In this document: in pieces, positions 41,396-51,370 of the stretch
Numbering within the stretch: the stretch's first letter is position 1
How the letters are laid out: each line of letters starts with the position of its first letter
NCBI GenBank assembly: GCA_046328715.1
Contig: JAXLWB010000049.1
Location: 1 to 64,000, forward strand
From: JAXLWB01 sp046328715
GTDB lineage: Bacteria; Chloroflexota; Anaerolineae; Caldilineales; Caldilineaceae
DNA length: 64,000 bases
Direction of reading: 5' to 3'
Program-made: the position numbers and the translations under genes
The notes under the pieces: model-generated
The model's database searches: none
What the model saw: the letters and a program-made list of their open reading frames with translations, nothing else
What the model was told of the DNA's origin: nothing

Positions 41396-43663
41396 ATGCC
41401 TTACCGTGTCTTTTATCCACAAAGTGACGCCGATAAGCTGCCTGCAGGAACAGAGGTCACCGAGCAATATCCTGCCTTTGGCATTGTAAACGCCGATGCC
41501 GCAGCGATTGATGAACTGCGCAAACGCTACCCAGTGGAAGAGTTGGTGCCGCCGCAAGCGCCGCAGGCAGTACCCGAGGTTGCGGGTTTGGCAGCAGCCG
41601 TTGAGGAAAAGTCCAAAGGTCCCTACACGCTGGTCGTGCGCTTTCGTGCGCCAGTGCGTCAGGAGTGGATCGATGAGATTGCAACCACAGGCTGCCAATA
41701 CCTGGAGCCGATTGGCAGTTCGACCGTGGTCGTACGCTGTGCGAACAAACGTGATCGAAGCAAATTGGAAAAGCTTACTTCGGTGACCAGCATAACAACC
41801 TATGTGCCAGTGATTGTCATTTCGCCCGACTTTTTTGATAACTTAGGGGTGGACGTAGATGAAAAAGCCTTGGCTCAAGCACTGGAAACATTAGGGAACA
41901 AACCACCGGATCAAGGTGGCCCATCTCGGGCTGGAGGTTTAACTCTACATGGTGTATTGCTGGCAACCTTTTTCCTAGCAACTGATCAGCAGGCAGCAAC
42001 CCGCAGCCTGCCGCGAAAGGGGGTTCGTCAAATCTCGGTGCTGAACGAAACAGATCTGGTGATTGACTTAACAACGACGAAAGAACCTGTTGCAGCAATT
42101 CTCGCCATTGCACAACGGCCAGGATTGCGCAGTGTACGCCCCAAAGCGTTGGACATTACCTACAACGATATTGCGCGTACGGCAATCGCGGATCGGGTGA
42201 TCACCATGCCTCCTCTCGGTCTCGGCCTGACCGGTGCTGGCGAAGTGATTGCTGTGGCGGATACTGGGCTGGATACTGGAGACGTAGCTAACATCCATCC
42301 GGATTTCCGCGGACGTATCCGACAGATTCATAGCTTTCCATTTAGTACGAGTTGGCAACTGCGTATCAAAAACACGGCGATGAACGATGGTGCCGCTGAT
42401 CAATACAGCGGACATGGAACCCATGTTTGTGGCAGCATCGTAGGAGATGGAACGCGTGCAAATGCGCTTGGTCTCAAGGAAACGATTCAAGGCGTCGCAC
42501 CCAAAGCTGAACTCGTTTTTCAAGCCGTGGAGCAGAAGGCTGAATGGAATAAACAAGGGGAAATTTTCTGGGCACTAACCGCCCAGCAACTGCCGCCCTC
42601 GCACGGCCTTTTCGGAATTCCAGATGACCTACGCATTCTCTTCGAAGCTGCTTATGACCAAGGCGCACGTATCCACTCCAATTCGTGGGGCGGTGGAGTG
42701 CTTGGGGCATATAACGACAACAGCCGAAATCTAGATGATTTTGTTTGGAATCATAAGGATTTCTTGGTTGTAGTTGCCGCTGGCAATGAAGCCAACCATA
42801 CGAATCCACCCTCGTTACAAAGTGTCATCTCCCCAGGGACAGCGAAAAATTGCCTTACCGTTGGGGCATGCGAGAGCAGCCGCAATGGCGGAGTGATTGA
42901 TCGCATGGCAGAGTTCAGTGGTCGCGGTCCTTGTAGCAGTGGGCGACGCAAGCCCGATATCGTTGCGCCAGGGACATTTATCGTATCGACGCGCTCTTCG
43001 CAGATTCCCGCCGATCAAATTGGCTGGGGGAAATTTGGCGAGGCAGAGCAGGACTACATGCTGATGGGTGGTACCTCGATGGCTACGCCGCTGGTGGCTG
43101 GCTGTGTGGCGGTAACACGCCAATATCTACGTCAGTTCAAACAGATCACAAAGCCTACGGCGGCCTTGCTCAAGGCGATCCTCATCCATGCAGCGCAATA
43201 TCACAAATGGGACGGGGCCAATGCCGAATCCGCACCCTGGGCCGATCATGAACAAGGCTGGGGGAGAATCGATTTGCAGCGTGTCTTGAATCCTGCCGCA
43301 CCGACAACCGTTCACTTCATCGATGATACAGCAGGCCTTGCCACTGGCACTGAACGTCTCTATCGGGTGCAGGTAACGGATGACACAGTTCCACTCCGCT
43401 TAACCCTGGTCTACAGCGATTTTGCCGGTCAGGATTTGATCAATAACCTCAATCTCTTTGCCAACCAACCAGGGGGTGGCTTCTGGGTAGGCAATGATTT
43501 TCAACGCACAGGAAGTCCGGACGGCGATAACAATGTTGAGGGCATCATCGTTGAGCAGCCGCCGCTTGGCGAGTGGATAGTACGAGTGGTGGCTAGCAAC
43601 ATTCCGCAAGGGCCACAGGATTTTGCACTGGTCATCTCGGGAGGTGGGGTGCAATTGCTGTAG
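41396..43663 (+). CDS. subtilisin-family (S8) serine protease
   Basis: 755 residues. The catalytic set is complete: Asp289 in VIAVADTGLD, His340 in YSGHGTHVCGS, the oxyanion Asn464 in VVAAGNEANH, and Ser561 in GGTSMATPLVAG. Residues 1-270 hold two inhibitor/propeptide-like halves (PYTLVVRFRAPVRQEWID; RQISVLNETDLVIDLTTTKE). The last 150 residues form a beta-sandwich (LRLTLVYSDFAGQDLINNLN; LGEWIVRVVASNIP) like the P-domain of proprotein convertases. No signal peptide at the N-terminus (MPYRVFYPQSDADKLPAGTE), as in the giant hydrolase two genes upstream. AAGGAG precedes the ATG. Confidence 0.9.
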   Translation: MPYRVFYPQSDADKLPAGTEVTEQYPAFGIVNADAAAIDELRKRYPVEELVPPQAPQAVPEVAGLAAAVEEKSKGPYTLVVRFRAPVRQEWIDEIATTGCQYLEPIGSSTVVVRCANKRDRSKLEKLTSVTSITTYVPVIVISPDFFDNLGVDVDEKALAQALETLGNKPPDQGGPSRAGGLTLHGVLLATFFLATDQQAATRSLPRKGVRQISVLNETDLVIDLTTTKEPVAAILAIAQRPGLRSVRPKALDITYNDIARTAIADRVITMPPLGLGLTGAGEVIAVADTGLDTGDVANIHPDFRGRIRQIHSFPFSTSWQLRIKNTAMNDGAADQYSGHGTHVCGSIVGDGTRANALGLKETIQGVAPKAELVFQAVEQKAEWNKQGEIFWALTAQQLPPSHGLFGIPDDLRILFEAAYDQGARIHSNSWGGGVLGAYNDNSRNLDDFVWNHKDFLVVVAAGNEANHTNPPSLQSVISPGTAKNCLTVGACESSRNGGVIDRMAEFSGRGPCSSGRRKPDIVAPGTFIVSTRSSQIPADQIGWGKFGEAEQDYMLMGGTSMATPLVAGCVAVTRQYLRQFKQITKPTAALLKAILIHAAQYHKWDGANAESAPWADHEQGWGRIDLQRVLNPAAPTTVHFIDDTAGLATGTERLYRVQVTDDTVPLRLTLVYSDFAGQDLINNLNLFANQPGGGFWVGNDFQRTGSPDGDNNVEGIIVEQPPLGEWIVRVVASNIPQGPQDFALVISGGGVQLL

Positions 43664-43722
43664 AGCGATCCGCATACACAATGGCAGTCAGCGGTAGAAC
43701 AGTGAATCAGTAGAGAGTGAAT

Positions 43723-43755
43723 AGAGAGAGGCAGCCTTGGTTGCCTCTCTCTTGC
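43723..43755 (+). terminator. hairpin I after the subtilase gene
   Basis: GAGAGAGGCA (43724-43733) pairs with TGCCTCTCTC (43742-43751), loop 8 nt, then TT. The reiterated GAGTGAATAGAGAGAG word style upstream resembles the other palindromes. Confidence 0.6.
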
Positions 43756-43778
43756 AGACCTAAAGGAGGTCTCGTCCT

Positions 43779-44855
43779 ATGCTAGAATCATTGAAACGCT
43801 TCTTGACTCGGGTAGCATCCCCGCCACCCACACTTGATGATGAATCGGGGGCACTGTGGATGCTGAGTTTGATGGTCGGAGCTGGCATGATTGGGCTCTT
43901 TCTTTACGCTGTCCAATCCCCTTTTACCTTCTTTGCCACCTTTACGACTAGCGTGATGACAGCAGGAGCGGCATTGATCGTAGGTGGCCTGATCGGCTTT
44001 TTGTTTGGGATTCCCCGTACACTGCAAAACGAGTCAGATGTGCCAAAACCAGCATCTGAGACTGCTGGTGAACAGACTGTGCCAGTTGTCTATCAGGCGA
44101 ATACCAATTTGGAACAGATTTCTGACTGGCTGACGAAGATTTTGGTCGGGGTAGGGCTGACCCAATTAACGAATCTGTGGACAGGCTTACAGGCAGCAGC
44201 TGCAGTGCTTCAACCCGGCTTGGGCGATCGCATGGCGGCTACTAGCATGGCACTGGCGATCTTGATTTATTTTCCAGTGTGCGGTTTCTTGTTCACCTAT
44301 TTGTGGACACGGCTCTTTTTGGCTGGCGCTTTTCGCAAAGCAGATCTGGCGATGATTATTCGTAAGGCGGAGGAGAAGGCCATTGCTCAAGTAGCACAGA
44401 CAGTCGGGCCAGTGGTAAGCCTAGGCACGGAGGTGCTCGAAGCGAATCCAGCAGCCATCGCCGCTGCACCAGGTGTAGGCGTCACAAAACGGCGTGGGCT
44501 GTGGGTCGATGATGTACCTGGTAACAACGCCTCTCTAAAACAATCATTCGAGAAGCTACAAGATATCACCTTTGATCTGAGCCTCTCGACCGAAGATGCG
44601 CTAGAGAAAGTAAAATCTGCCCATTATAGTGTTATCATCTCCGACATGAGCCGCCCCCCGGACGAACGTGCTTGTTACACCTTGTTAGATCGATTACAAT
44701 CTATTGGCGATACAATCCCCTTTATCATCTATGATAATCGTGGCAACATGCCAGCCAATCGTGCCGAAGCGCAGCAGCATAAAGCCTTTGGCATGACCAA
44801 CAGTCCACAGGAACTTTTACATTTACTGCAATTGGCATTACAAAGAACGCAGTGA
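43779..44855 (+). CDS. membrane protein with C-terminal receiver-like domain
   Basis: 358 residues; AAAGGAGG precedes the ATG. Two N-terminal helices (LWMLSLMVGAGMIGLFLYAV; FTTSVMTAGAALIVGGLIGF) and two more near 125-185 anchor it. From residue 238 a receiver-like fold appears: RRGLWVDDVPGNN with the acidic pair Asp244/245, YSVIISDM with Asp289 in the phospho-acceptor position, then TPFIIY-like PFIIYDNRG. Sensor kinases are not nearby. A membrane protein fused directly to a receiver-like module is unusual; signal relay or protein-protein switching is a possible role. Confidence 0.7.
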   Translation: MLESLKRFLTRVASPPPTLDDESGALWMLSLMVGAGMIGLFLYAVQSPFTFFATFTTSVMTAGAALIVGGLIGFLFGIPRTLQNESDVPKPASETAGEQTVPVVYQANTNLEQISDWLTKILVGVGLTQLTNLWTGLQAAAAVLQPGLGDRMAATSMALAILIYFPVCGFLFTYLWTRLFLAGAFRKADLAMIIRKAEEKAIAQVAQTVGPVVSLGTEVLEANPAAIAAAPGVGVTKRRGLWVDDVPGNNASLKQSFEKLQDITFDLSLSTEDALEKVKSAHYSVIISDMSRPPDERACYTLLDRLQSIGDTIPFIIYDNRGNMPANRAEAQQHKAFGMTNSPQELLHLLQLALQRTQ

Positions 44856-44916
44856 CCAGGGAGTCATGAAGGAAACTCTCATTTTGCCGTTGATTCAGCG
44901 CTAAAGGAACTGAGAT

Positions 44917-46953
44917 GTGAACAAGGCATCTACGAAAGCAGTTCTTCTGATTTCAATATGGCTCCTAATCGAACTTGCGCTCATTCGTCCAAGCCGCCAG
45001 GTGAGCGCAACGATGGGCGATTCGTCACCTGCCACAAGATGGGAACTCTACGCGCCATTGATCATGCAAACTCATCCTGGCGGATCGGTTACACCGACGC
45101 CAATCCGCATGAAAGCGACCTGGAGTTCGCCGATTGCCGTTTCCCCCTTGGATGCATCGATTTGGGTCGCTAATCCAGACGCCAATTCAGTTACACAGGT
45201 AGATGCGCAAAACCGCAAAAAGCTGAAAGAGATTGCTGTCGGTCAGGAACCCTGGTCATTAGCAATTGCACCCGATGGCAAACGTGTTTATGTACTCAGT
45301 CGTGCCGACGGATCGCTCGCAATGATCGATACCCATGCGCTGATCGTGACCCACACCCTCTCCGTGGGGACGGAGCCCGCTAATCTTGTACTTGCACCGG
45401 ATGGGACAACTGCTTATGTCTCTCTCCTAACGGAAAATGCAATCGTAGTCATCGACCTAATCAATTTGCAAATAATCAGTCGGATTACGGTTGATGCTAC
45501 CCCGTATGCACTGGCGATCACCGAGGTGAGCAGTGCAACAGACAAAGTCGAAACGCTTTACGTTACCCACCTGCTCTCGTTGCCGCGCCCAGATGGCAAC
45601 GAGGCGACCGATGATGGGCGCATGGGACGCGTCACTGTGATTGACACTCTGACCAATGCCGTGATACGAAGGATTGATCTGCTGCCCAATGCCCAGGGTT
45701 TTCCAAGTCGCAACATGGGCATCGCCATTGCAGGTCAACGGGCATGGCTGCCCCATGTGCGTGCGGCACCAGCCTTGCCGCGCGGTCTCACAACGACGCT
45801 ATTTGCGGCAATTTCTTCACTCGACTTAGCGCAAGAAAACGAAGACCCAAGTGCCTATATCCCCCTCAATGATCAGGAAATTTTTGGCTCACCCGTCAAT
45901 AACCCTAGCGTGGCGATTCCTTCCGCGGATGGCACACAACTCTACGTTGTGCTGGCCGGCAGTGATTTGCTAGAGGTAGTGGATATTTCCTATCCAAACC
46001 AAGTGGCACTGCTAAAGTTTATCGCTGTGGGAAAAAATCCGCAGGGGATGGCGATCAGTGCAGATGGCAGACAAGGCTATGTCATGAACTATCTTTCGCG
46101 CTCGATCACGCTGATCGATTTGGAACACCTGGAAGCGCTAGCGGAAATCAAGGTGAGCGACGAACCACTGGACGATGCGTTGCTGCAAGGCAAGATCCTC
46201 TTTAACAATGCAGCGAATCCTAAACTGGCGCAGGGATCATGGATCTCCTGTGCCAGTTGTCACTTTGAGGGTCTCCCCGATGGCATCACCTGGATCTTTC
46301 CCGATGGACCACGCCAGACGCCAATGTTGTGGAATGCGGGTGCTACCCTACCTTGGCATTGGTCGGCGGCACTGGATGAGCCACAGGATGTGGAAGACAC
46401 CATCCAGCGCATTCAACATGGGCTGGGCTTGGCGGCAGGCAACGAGCCAGCTTTGCTCGCTGCGCCATTGGCAGGCCGTTCCACCTTATTAGATGATCTC
46501 GCACTTTTTACTACCCACGGAATTCGCCCAGTACACGCACAGCCACCCGAGGGTGATGTTGCTTTGGGGCGAGCGACCTTTATCGAAAAGGGTTGCGCAG
46601 AATGTCATGGCGGCGCAGATTGGACCATCAGTGCCTTGCCGGGTGCGGCTGGCACCTTGGACCCCGATGGCAATGGGATGGTGGACAGTGTCCTGCGTGC
46701 GGTTGGCACACTCAATCCACTTGATCAACGGGGCGACAAGGGCTTTGACGTGCCGTCTTTACTCAATGTGGGTCTAACAGCTCCCTATTTTCACGATGGT
46801 TCTGTGGCTACACTGGAAGCATTACTGGCTACCGGGCATCCCAACCCTGCGCAACCGCCATCCTTCTCACCAGCCGAACGCACAGCCATCCTCATTTTTT
46901 TACACTCGCTTGATGCGACAACGGTACCGATCGACACACACAAAAGGAGATAG
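44917..46953 (+). CDS. secreted YVTN beta-propeller protein with di-haem cytochrome c domain
   Basis: 678 residues from a GTG start with AAAGGA 9 nt upstream. The signal peptide is MNKASTKAVLLISIWLLIEL. Propeller repeats occupy about 70-420 (GQEPWSLAIAPDGKRVYVLS; GTEPANLVLAPDGTTAYVSL). The second half carries two c-type haem sites, CASCHFEG near 445 and CAECHGG near 560, with downstream Met/His-bearing text as in MauG/cytochrome c peroxidase-like proteins. LYAPLIMQ follows the signal region. Exported redox enzyme or peroxidase; electron partner unknown. Confidence 0.82.
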   Translation: MNKASTKAVLLISIWLLIELALIRPSRQVSATMGDSSPATRWELYAPLIMQTHPGGSVTPTPIRMKATWSSPIAVSPLDASIWVANPDANSVTQVDAQNRKKLKEIAVGQEPWSLAIAPDGKRVYVLSRADGSLAMIDTHALIVTHTLSVGTEPANLVLAPDGTTAYVSLLTENAIVVIDLINLQIISRITVDATPYALAITEVSSATDKVETLYVTHLLSLPRPDGNEATDDGRMGRVTVIDTLTNAVIRRIDLLPNAQGFPSRNMGIAIAGQRAWLPHVRAAPALPRGLTTTLFAAISSLDLAQENEDPSAYIPLNDQEIFGSPVNNPSVAIPSADGTQLYVVLAGSDLLEVVDISYPNQVALLKFIAVGKNPQGMAISADGRQGYVMNYLSRSITLIDLEHLEALAEIKVSDEPLDDALLQGKILFNNAANPKLAQGSWISCASCHFEGLPDGITWIFPDGPRQTPMLWNAGATLPWHWSAALDEPQDVEDTIQRIQHGLGLAAGNEPALLAAPLAGRSTLLDDLALFTTHGIRPVHAQPPEGDVALGRATFIEKGCAECHGGADWTISALPGAAGTLDPDGNGMVDSVLRAVGTLNPLDQRGDKGFDVPSLLNVGLTAPYFHDGSVATLEALLATGHPNPAQPPSFSPAERTAILIFLHSLDATTVPIDTHKRR

Positions 46954-46955
46954 TT

Positions 46956-48720
46956 ATGTTGTTCATGAAACGAATGCACAAACAGATCGCGCTTTTGCTG
47001 GTAATGACATTGTTGATACAGTCATGGTTACTCCACTCTGGCATAAGCGGTGTAGCATTGGCAACTCCGCTTGAACAAACACCTGTGGCCAACCACAACG
47101 TCTATCTGCCTTTAATCTCGGCACCTCCAAGCGCACCAGATTTTGTCATCAATAGCCCAACCACCAAAAAGATCAGCGGCACGCTCTACTTTTCAATTCA
47201 ATCTACCAACCAACAGCCGATCACAGAAGTTGTCTTTAAGGCTGGCAACACCGAATTGGGCAGGGATACAACGGCTAGCGATGGCTTCAAGATTTTTGTA
47301 GACGTCAAGAAACTTCCCTCTGGCAACCTTGAATTATCGGCCATTGCTTCGGGACCGGGCGGCACGACAACTAAGAAGATCACGGTCGAAGCGATCCCCA
47401 ATCCACCGACTAGCGCCACAGTCGGCAACGAGGGTGCCGTGGTAGCAAGTGAAATTGGCAGCGTGGTGGCAATTCCGCCTGGCGGCGCACCTACGGGGAC
47501 AACCATCACAATTGATGAACGAACCCAGCAAGAAGTGACAAACGATACAGGGATCGACTGGGAGGGTATGGGTGTTACTTTCCTTGGTGCCCAGCAGATC
47601 GATTCAAACGTTCCGTTCACAACTACATTCATGGTTTCCTCGGCTGGATTTGGCAATCGCGTACAGCCAGGTCAAGCCGTAGTTAATTACATGATCTTGC
47701 CAGACATTGATGGCGTATGCTGCCGATGAACCGACAGTAATCAACAGCGCCAGTGTCAGTAACCTAACGGTGACGTTGTTTCAGATCCGATAGAGCAGTT
47801 GTTTCTGCATGAGTACCTCGCAGGGCTCAGAGGGGCACTGCGGGACACTCTGAACTATTCGCTCAAGGGTTCAACCCTGCTCTTGCTCTTGGCGCTGTGG
47901 CGACCTTCACTTGTGAATAATCAAAAGATTGAGCTACCGATTTCTGTTTCATTCGATCCAGATATTCCTCGTCAGAACAGATTTCGAATCCCACTATTCC
48001 GAGCTTGCCTCCAGGCTACTACAGCGACATTATACAATGTCAGCAGCGGGGGCCAGCATTGATCCTATCAGCGTTACAATTGAAGCATCGCCGCCACTTG
48101 ATCGGCCTGCGATTGAGGTCATCGGTGAATATTTCAGTGAAGTCGACAACCTATTACAGACCATAGTACCCGAAACCCTGGAGGAACAAGCTGCCCTGTC
48201 CAGAATCGTGCGACTGGATTCACAACTTCAATCAGACTTTCAGATTTTGAACAGTAACTCTGCACCTGAAGTACGACAAGGGTTGGTTGATATTGCATCT
48301 GCAATAAAACTCCAAAATTCACGAGCTATTGTCATCTCCTGAGATACAGTCTAGCAATTCGCCAGAAGAATTATGTGTCAGCAAACAAGAAGAAGATGCT
48401 TCAAAGCTGATTGCAATCACAGGCGTTATTAGTGGAGTAGCTGGTGTTATTGCTACATTTCCTCCGGTCCGCTCCGGTGGCTGGAGGAATTAGCGCCATA
48501 GCAGGTCTGATAGGGAGAATCCTTGGTGCAATTGATATTTTTCCTGAATGTAAAAATCCAAAACGCCAGCAAAAAAAGCGCGCGGTGCAATGCAAAGCTC
48601 AAACGTCAGCCGCGACAACAACGACGACTCACGGCATGTTATCTGCGCCCAGGCAGGCGGTTCGGGTTGGGGCAATGTGAGGGTAGTGGGAAGGTGGGAA
48701 GCCTAATAACATCAGATCTA
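46956..48720 (+). pseudogene. giant secreted repeat protein, 5' part, frame-broken
   Basis: The first 257 residues are clean: signal peptide MKRMHKQIALLLVMTLLIQS, then NVYLPLISAPP, then Ig-like beta domains (TEVVFKAGNTELGRDTTASD; VASEIGSVVAIPPGGAPTGT). After PDIDG near 47710 the frame is lost repeatedly. Segments such as ELTVINSASVS-like text, EYLAGLRGALRDTLNYSLKG and VIGEYFSEVDNLLQTIVPET still read well in shifting frames. The gene probably continues through to 51250 as a single protein of about 1,430 residues. Frameshift density is too high for a working gene if the sequence is right. Confidence 0.6.
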
Positions 48721-51250
48721 CAACCGTGAATGAAACAGATTTATCGGCATCGTCAAAATCTATCCACGCTTTGGCAATGCTCTTTTAACACCCTTCACTG
48801 GCTTAGTCGATGAAGCTGGCTATTTTTACACTCCTCTCATTCCTGAAAATGAGACATTCTCTGCCGTAGCCTTTGATCCTAGCACCGGTATTAGTAAGAA
48901 ATTTACCGGTGTAGGAGTCGCTGAGGATGATTCAGTTCACATGTTCTTCGATTTATCTGAAGCGGACGAACCCGGTGTGATCCGTTGGGATGGTGGCGGT
49001 GACGGCACAACTTGGGAAGATCCACTGAACTGGAATAAGGGCATAGTGCCGGGTCCGGGGGACCATGTGATCATCGATATGCCTGGTCTGATCACCGTGA
49101 CCCACAGCTTGAGCGAAACGGTAATCAAGAGTCTCTATAGTGCTGAATCGTTCCGATTCTCTGGTGGTTCGTTCGTGATCACCAGTTCCTTGGTGATTAG
49201 CGAGAACTTGATCGTGGCCAGCGATCTGATCATCAGCAACTCATTGACGATCAGTCGCGCTTTGATTGTAGAAAACGGTAAACTAGATTTGCGCCTTGGA
49301 CGTGGCTTGACCGTACCCACACTGACACTGAGTGGGGGTGAATTGAGCAACAACCAAACACTGACCGTGACTGGAGGATTGACCTGGAGTGGCGGTCTGT
49401 TGAGTGGCAGTGGCCAGACCATCGTTCAAGGGAGCACAACCCTTACAGGTGCTACCTATCTCAAATCGATCAGTGCTCAGCGGCTCAGTTTGGGCAACAC
49501 AGTTTGGGAAGCGAGTGCAAACACAGGCAATGGACCCTATCTCTATGGCGGCAACGGTGCGGTCATCACCCTGCGAACTGGTGCCATCTTCGACCTGCAA
49601 GGCGATTACAGCTTCTACCACGACGGCATCGGTGCGGTGCCGGTCTTCAACAATCAAGGCACCTTCACCAAGTCGGCTGGTGATGTCAATACGCCCAGTT
49701 ACGTTTACTTCCTCTTCAACAACACTGGCACACTCAATGCCAATGCCGGTAAACTCCAACTCGCTGGCGGTGGGGTGAGCAGTGGCACTTTCAAGACCGT
49801 TGCGGGTGCCACCCTTGACTTTGCTGGGGGTGAACAGCATCTGAAAAGTGGCACAACGGTCAGCGGTGCGGGTACAACCGCCTTCAGTGGTGGCACCACC
49901 ATCATCTCTGGCACAGTAAGTGGAGGAGTGCTCGTCAGTGGTGGAACGGCGCGCTTTGCAACCACCAACACCTTCTCCACCTTGGAAGTCAGTAACGGTG
50001 AATTGAGCAACAACCAAACACTGACCGTGACTGGAGGATTGACCTGGAGTGGTGGTCTGTTGAGTGGCAGTGGGCAGACCATCATTCAGGGAACCACAAA
50101 TCTTGCGGGGAACAGCTATCTCAAATCGATCAGTGGTCAACGACTCAGTTTGGGAAATACGATTTGGGAAGCGAGTGCAAACACAGGCAATGGACCCTAT
50201 CTCTATGGCGGTAGCGGTGCGGTCATCACCCTGCGAACTGGTGCCACCTTCGACATGCAAGGCGATTACACTCTCTACCACGACGGCATCGGTGCGGTGT
50301 CGGTCTGGTCATCTACGCACCTTCACCAAGTCGGCTGGTGATGTCAATACGCCCAGTTACGTTTACTTCCTTCAACAACATTGGCACGCTCAATGCCAAT
50401 GCCGGTAAACTCAACTCGCTGGCGGTAAGTGAGCAGTGGCACTTCTTCAAGACTGTTGCGGGTGTCACCCTTGACTTTGCTGGGGGTGAACAGCATCGAA
50501 AGTGGCACAACGGTCAGCGGTGCGGGTACAGCCGCCTTCAGTGTGGGACTACCATCATCTCTGGCACAGTAAAGTGGAGGAGTTCGCTGGTGGTGGCACG
50601 GCGCGCTTTCGCAACCACCAACACTCTCTCCACCTTGAAGTCAGTAACGGTGAATTGAGCAATGCAACCAAACACTGACCGTGACTGGAGGATTGACCTG
50701 GAGCGGTGGTCTGCTGAGTGGCAGTGGCCAGACCATCGTCCAAGGGAGCACAACCCTTACAGGTGCTACCTATCTCAAATCGATCAGTGCTCAGCGGCTC
50801 AGTTTGGGCAACACAGTTTGGGAAGCGAGTGCAAACACAGGCAATGGACCCATTCTATGGCGTAGCGGTGCGGTCATTACCCTGCGAACTGGTGCCACCT
50901 TCGACATGCAAGGCGATTGCAATCGCACACGACGGCATCGGTGCGGTGCCAGTTTTCAACAACCAAGGCACCTTCACCAAGTCGGCTGCGATGCTAACAC
51001 CCAGCGGCGTTTTTATTTCCCCTTCAACAACATTGGCACACCTAATGTCAATGCCGGTAAACTCCAACTCGTAGGCACCGGCGTCAACTCTGCTACAATG
51101 ACGATCAATGCCGGCGTGACATTGGATATCGATAATGCGTACACAAACGCGGCCAGTGGCGTGATCAACGGTAATGGAACGCTCGATCTGAAAAATGCGA
51201 CTTTTACCAACAACGGTACAATTGCGCCGACAGTGACGGTGATCAACTAA
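48721..51250 (+). pseudogene. giant secreted repeat protein, 3' part with tandem beta-helix repeats, frame-broken
   Basis: A long open piece (about 48733-50341) reads FTGLVDEAGYFYTPLIPENE, then GVIRWDGGGDGTTWEDPLNW with VPGPGDHVIID, the start of a filamentous-haemagglutinin-like beta-helix. This is followed by NQTLTVTGGLTWSGGLLSGS repeats. Two downstream pieces (50342-50680; 50681-51250) carry the rest in other frames, ending TFTNNGTIAPTVTVIN at 51248-51250. Such repeats build extended adhesin-like surface rods. The loss of frame starts mid-way in the second repeat. Confidence 0.65.
49330..51075 (+). repeat. tandem repeat, about 660-bp unit, 2.6 copies
   Basis: The same block (GAATTGAGCAACAACCAAAC and its following 600 bp) begins near 49338, 49998 and 50652, a spacing of 660 then 654. 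Copies 1 and 2 agree closely in their first halves. Copy 2 from about 50300 and copy 3 differ from copy 1 largely by 1-2 nt insertions or deletions, roughly one every 30-40 bp in the worst stretch. Confidence 0.8.
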
Positions 51251-51370
51251 GGCAACTGCAAACAAAGCGTTTGCAGTTGCCCCATTCAATCCATCAATAG
51301 GCAGGGAATAGGGGATGGGAAGACGATCATCCCTTATTCCCTTCCAGCATGAAACAGAGGAAAACCGATC

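Noticed and set aside
49330..51075. Tandem repeats as a CRISPR array
   Set aside because: Unit is about 660 bp, coding and translated into beta-helix motifs; no short direct repeats with unique spacers exist anywhere in the window.
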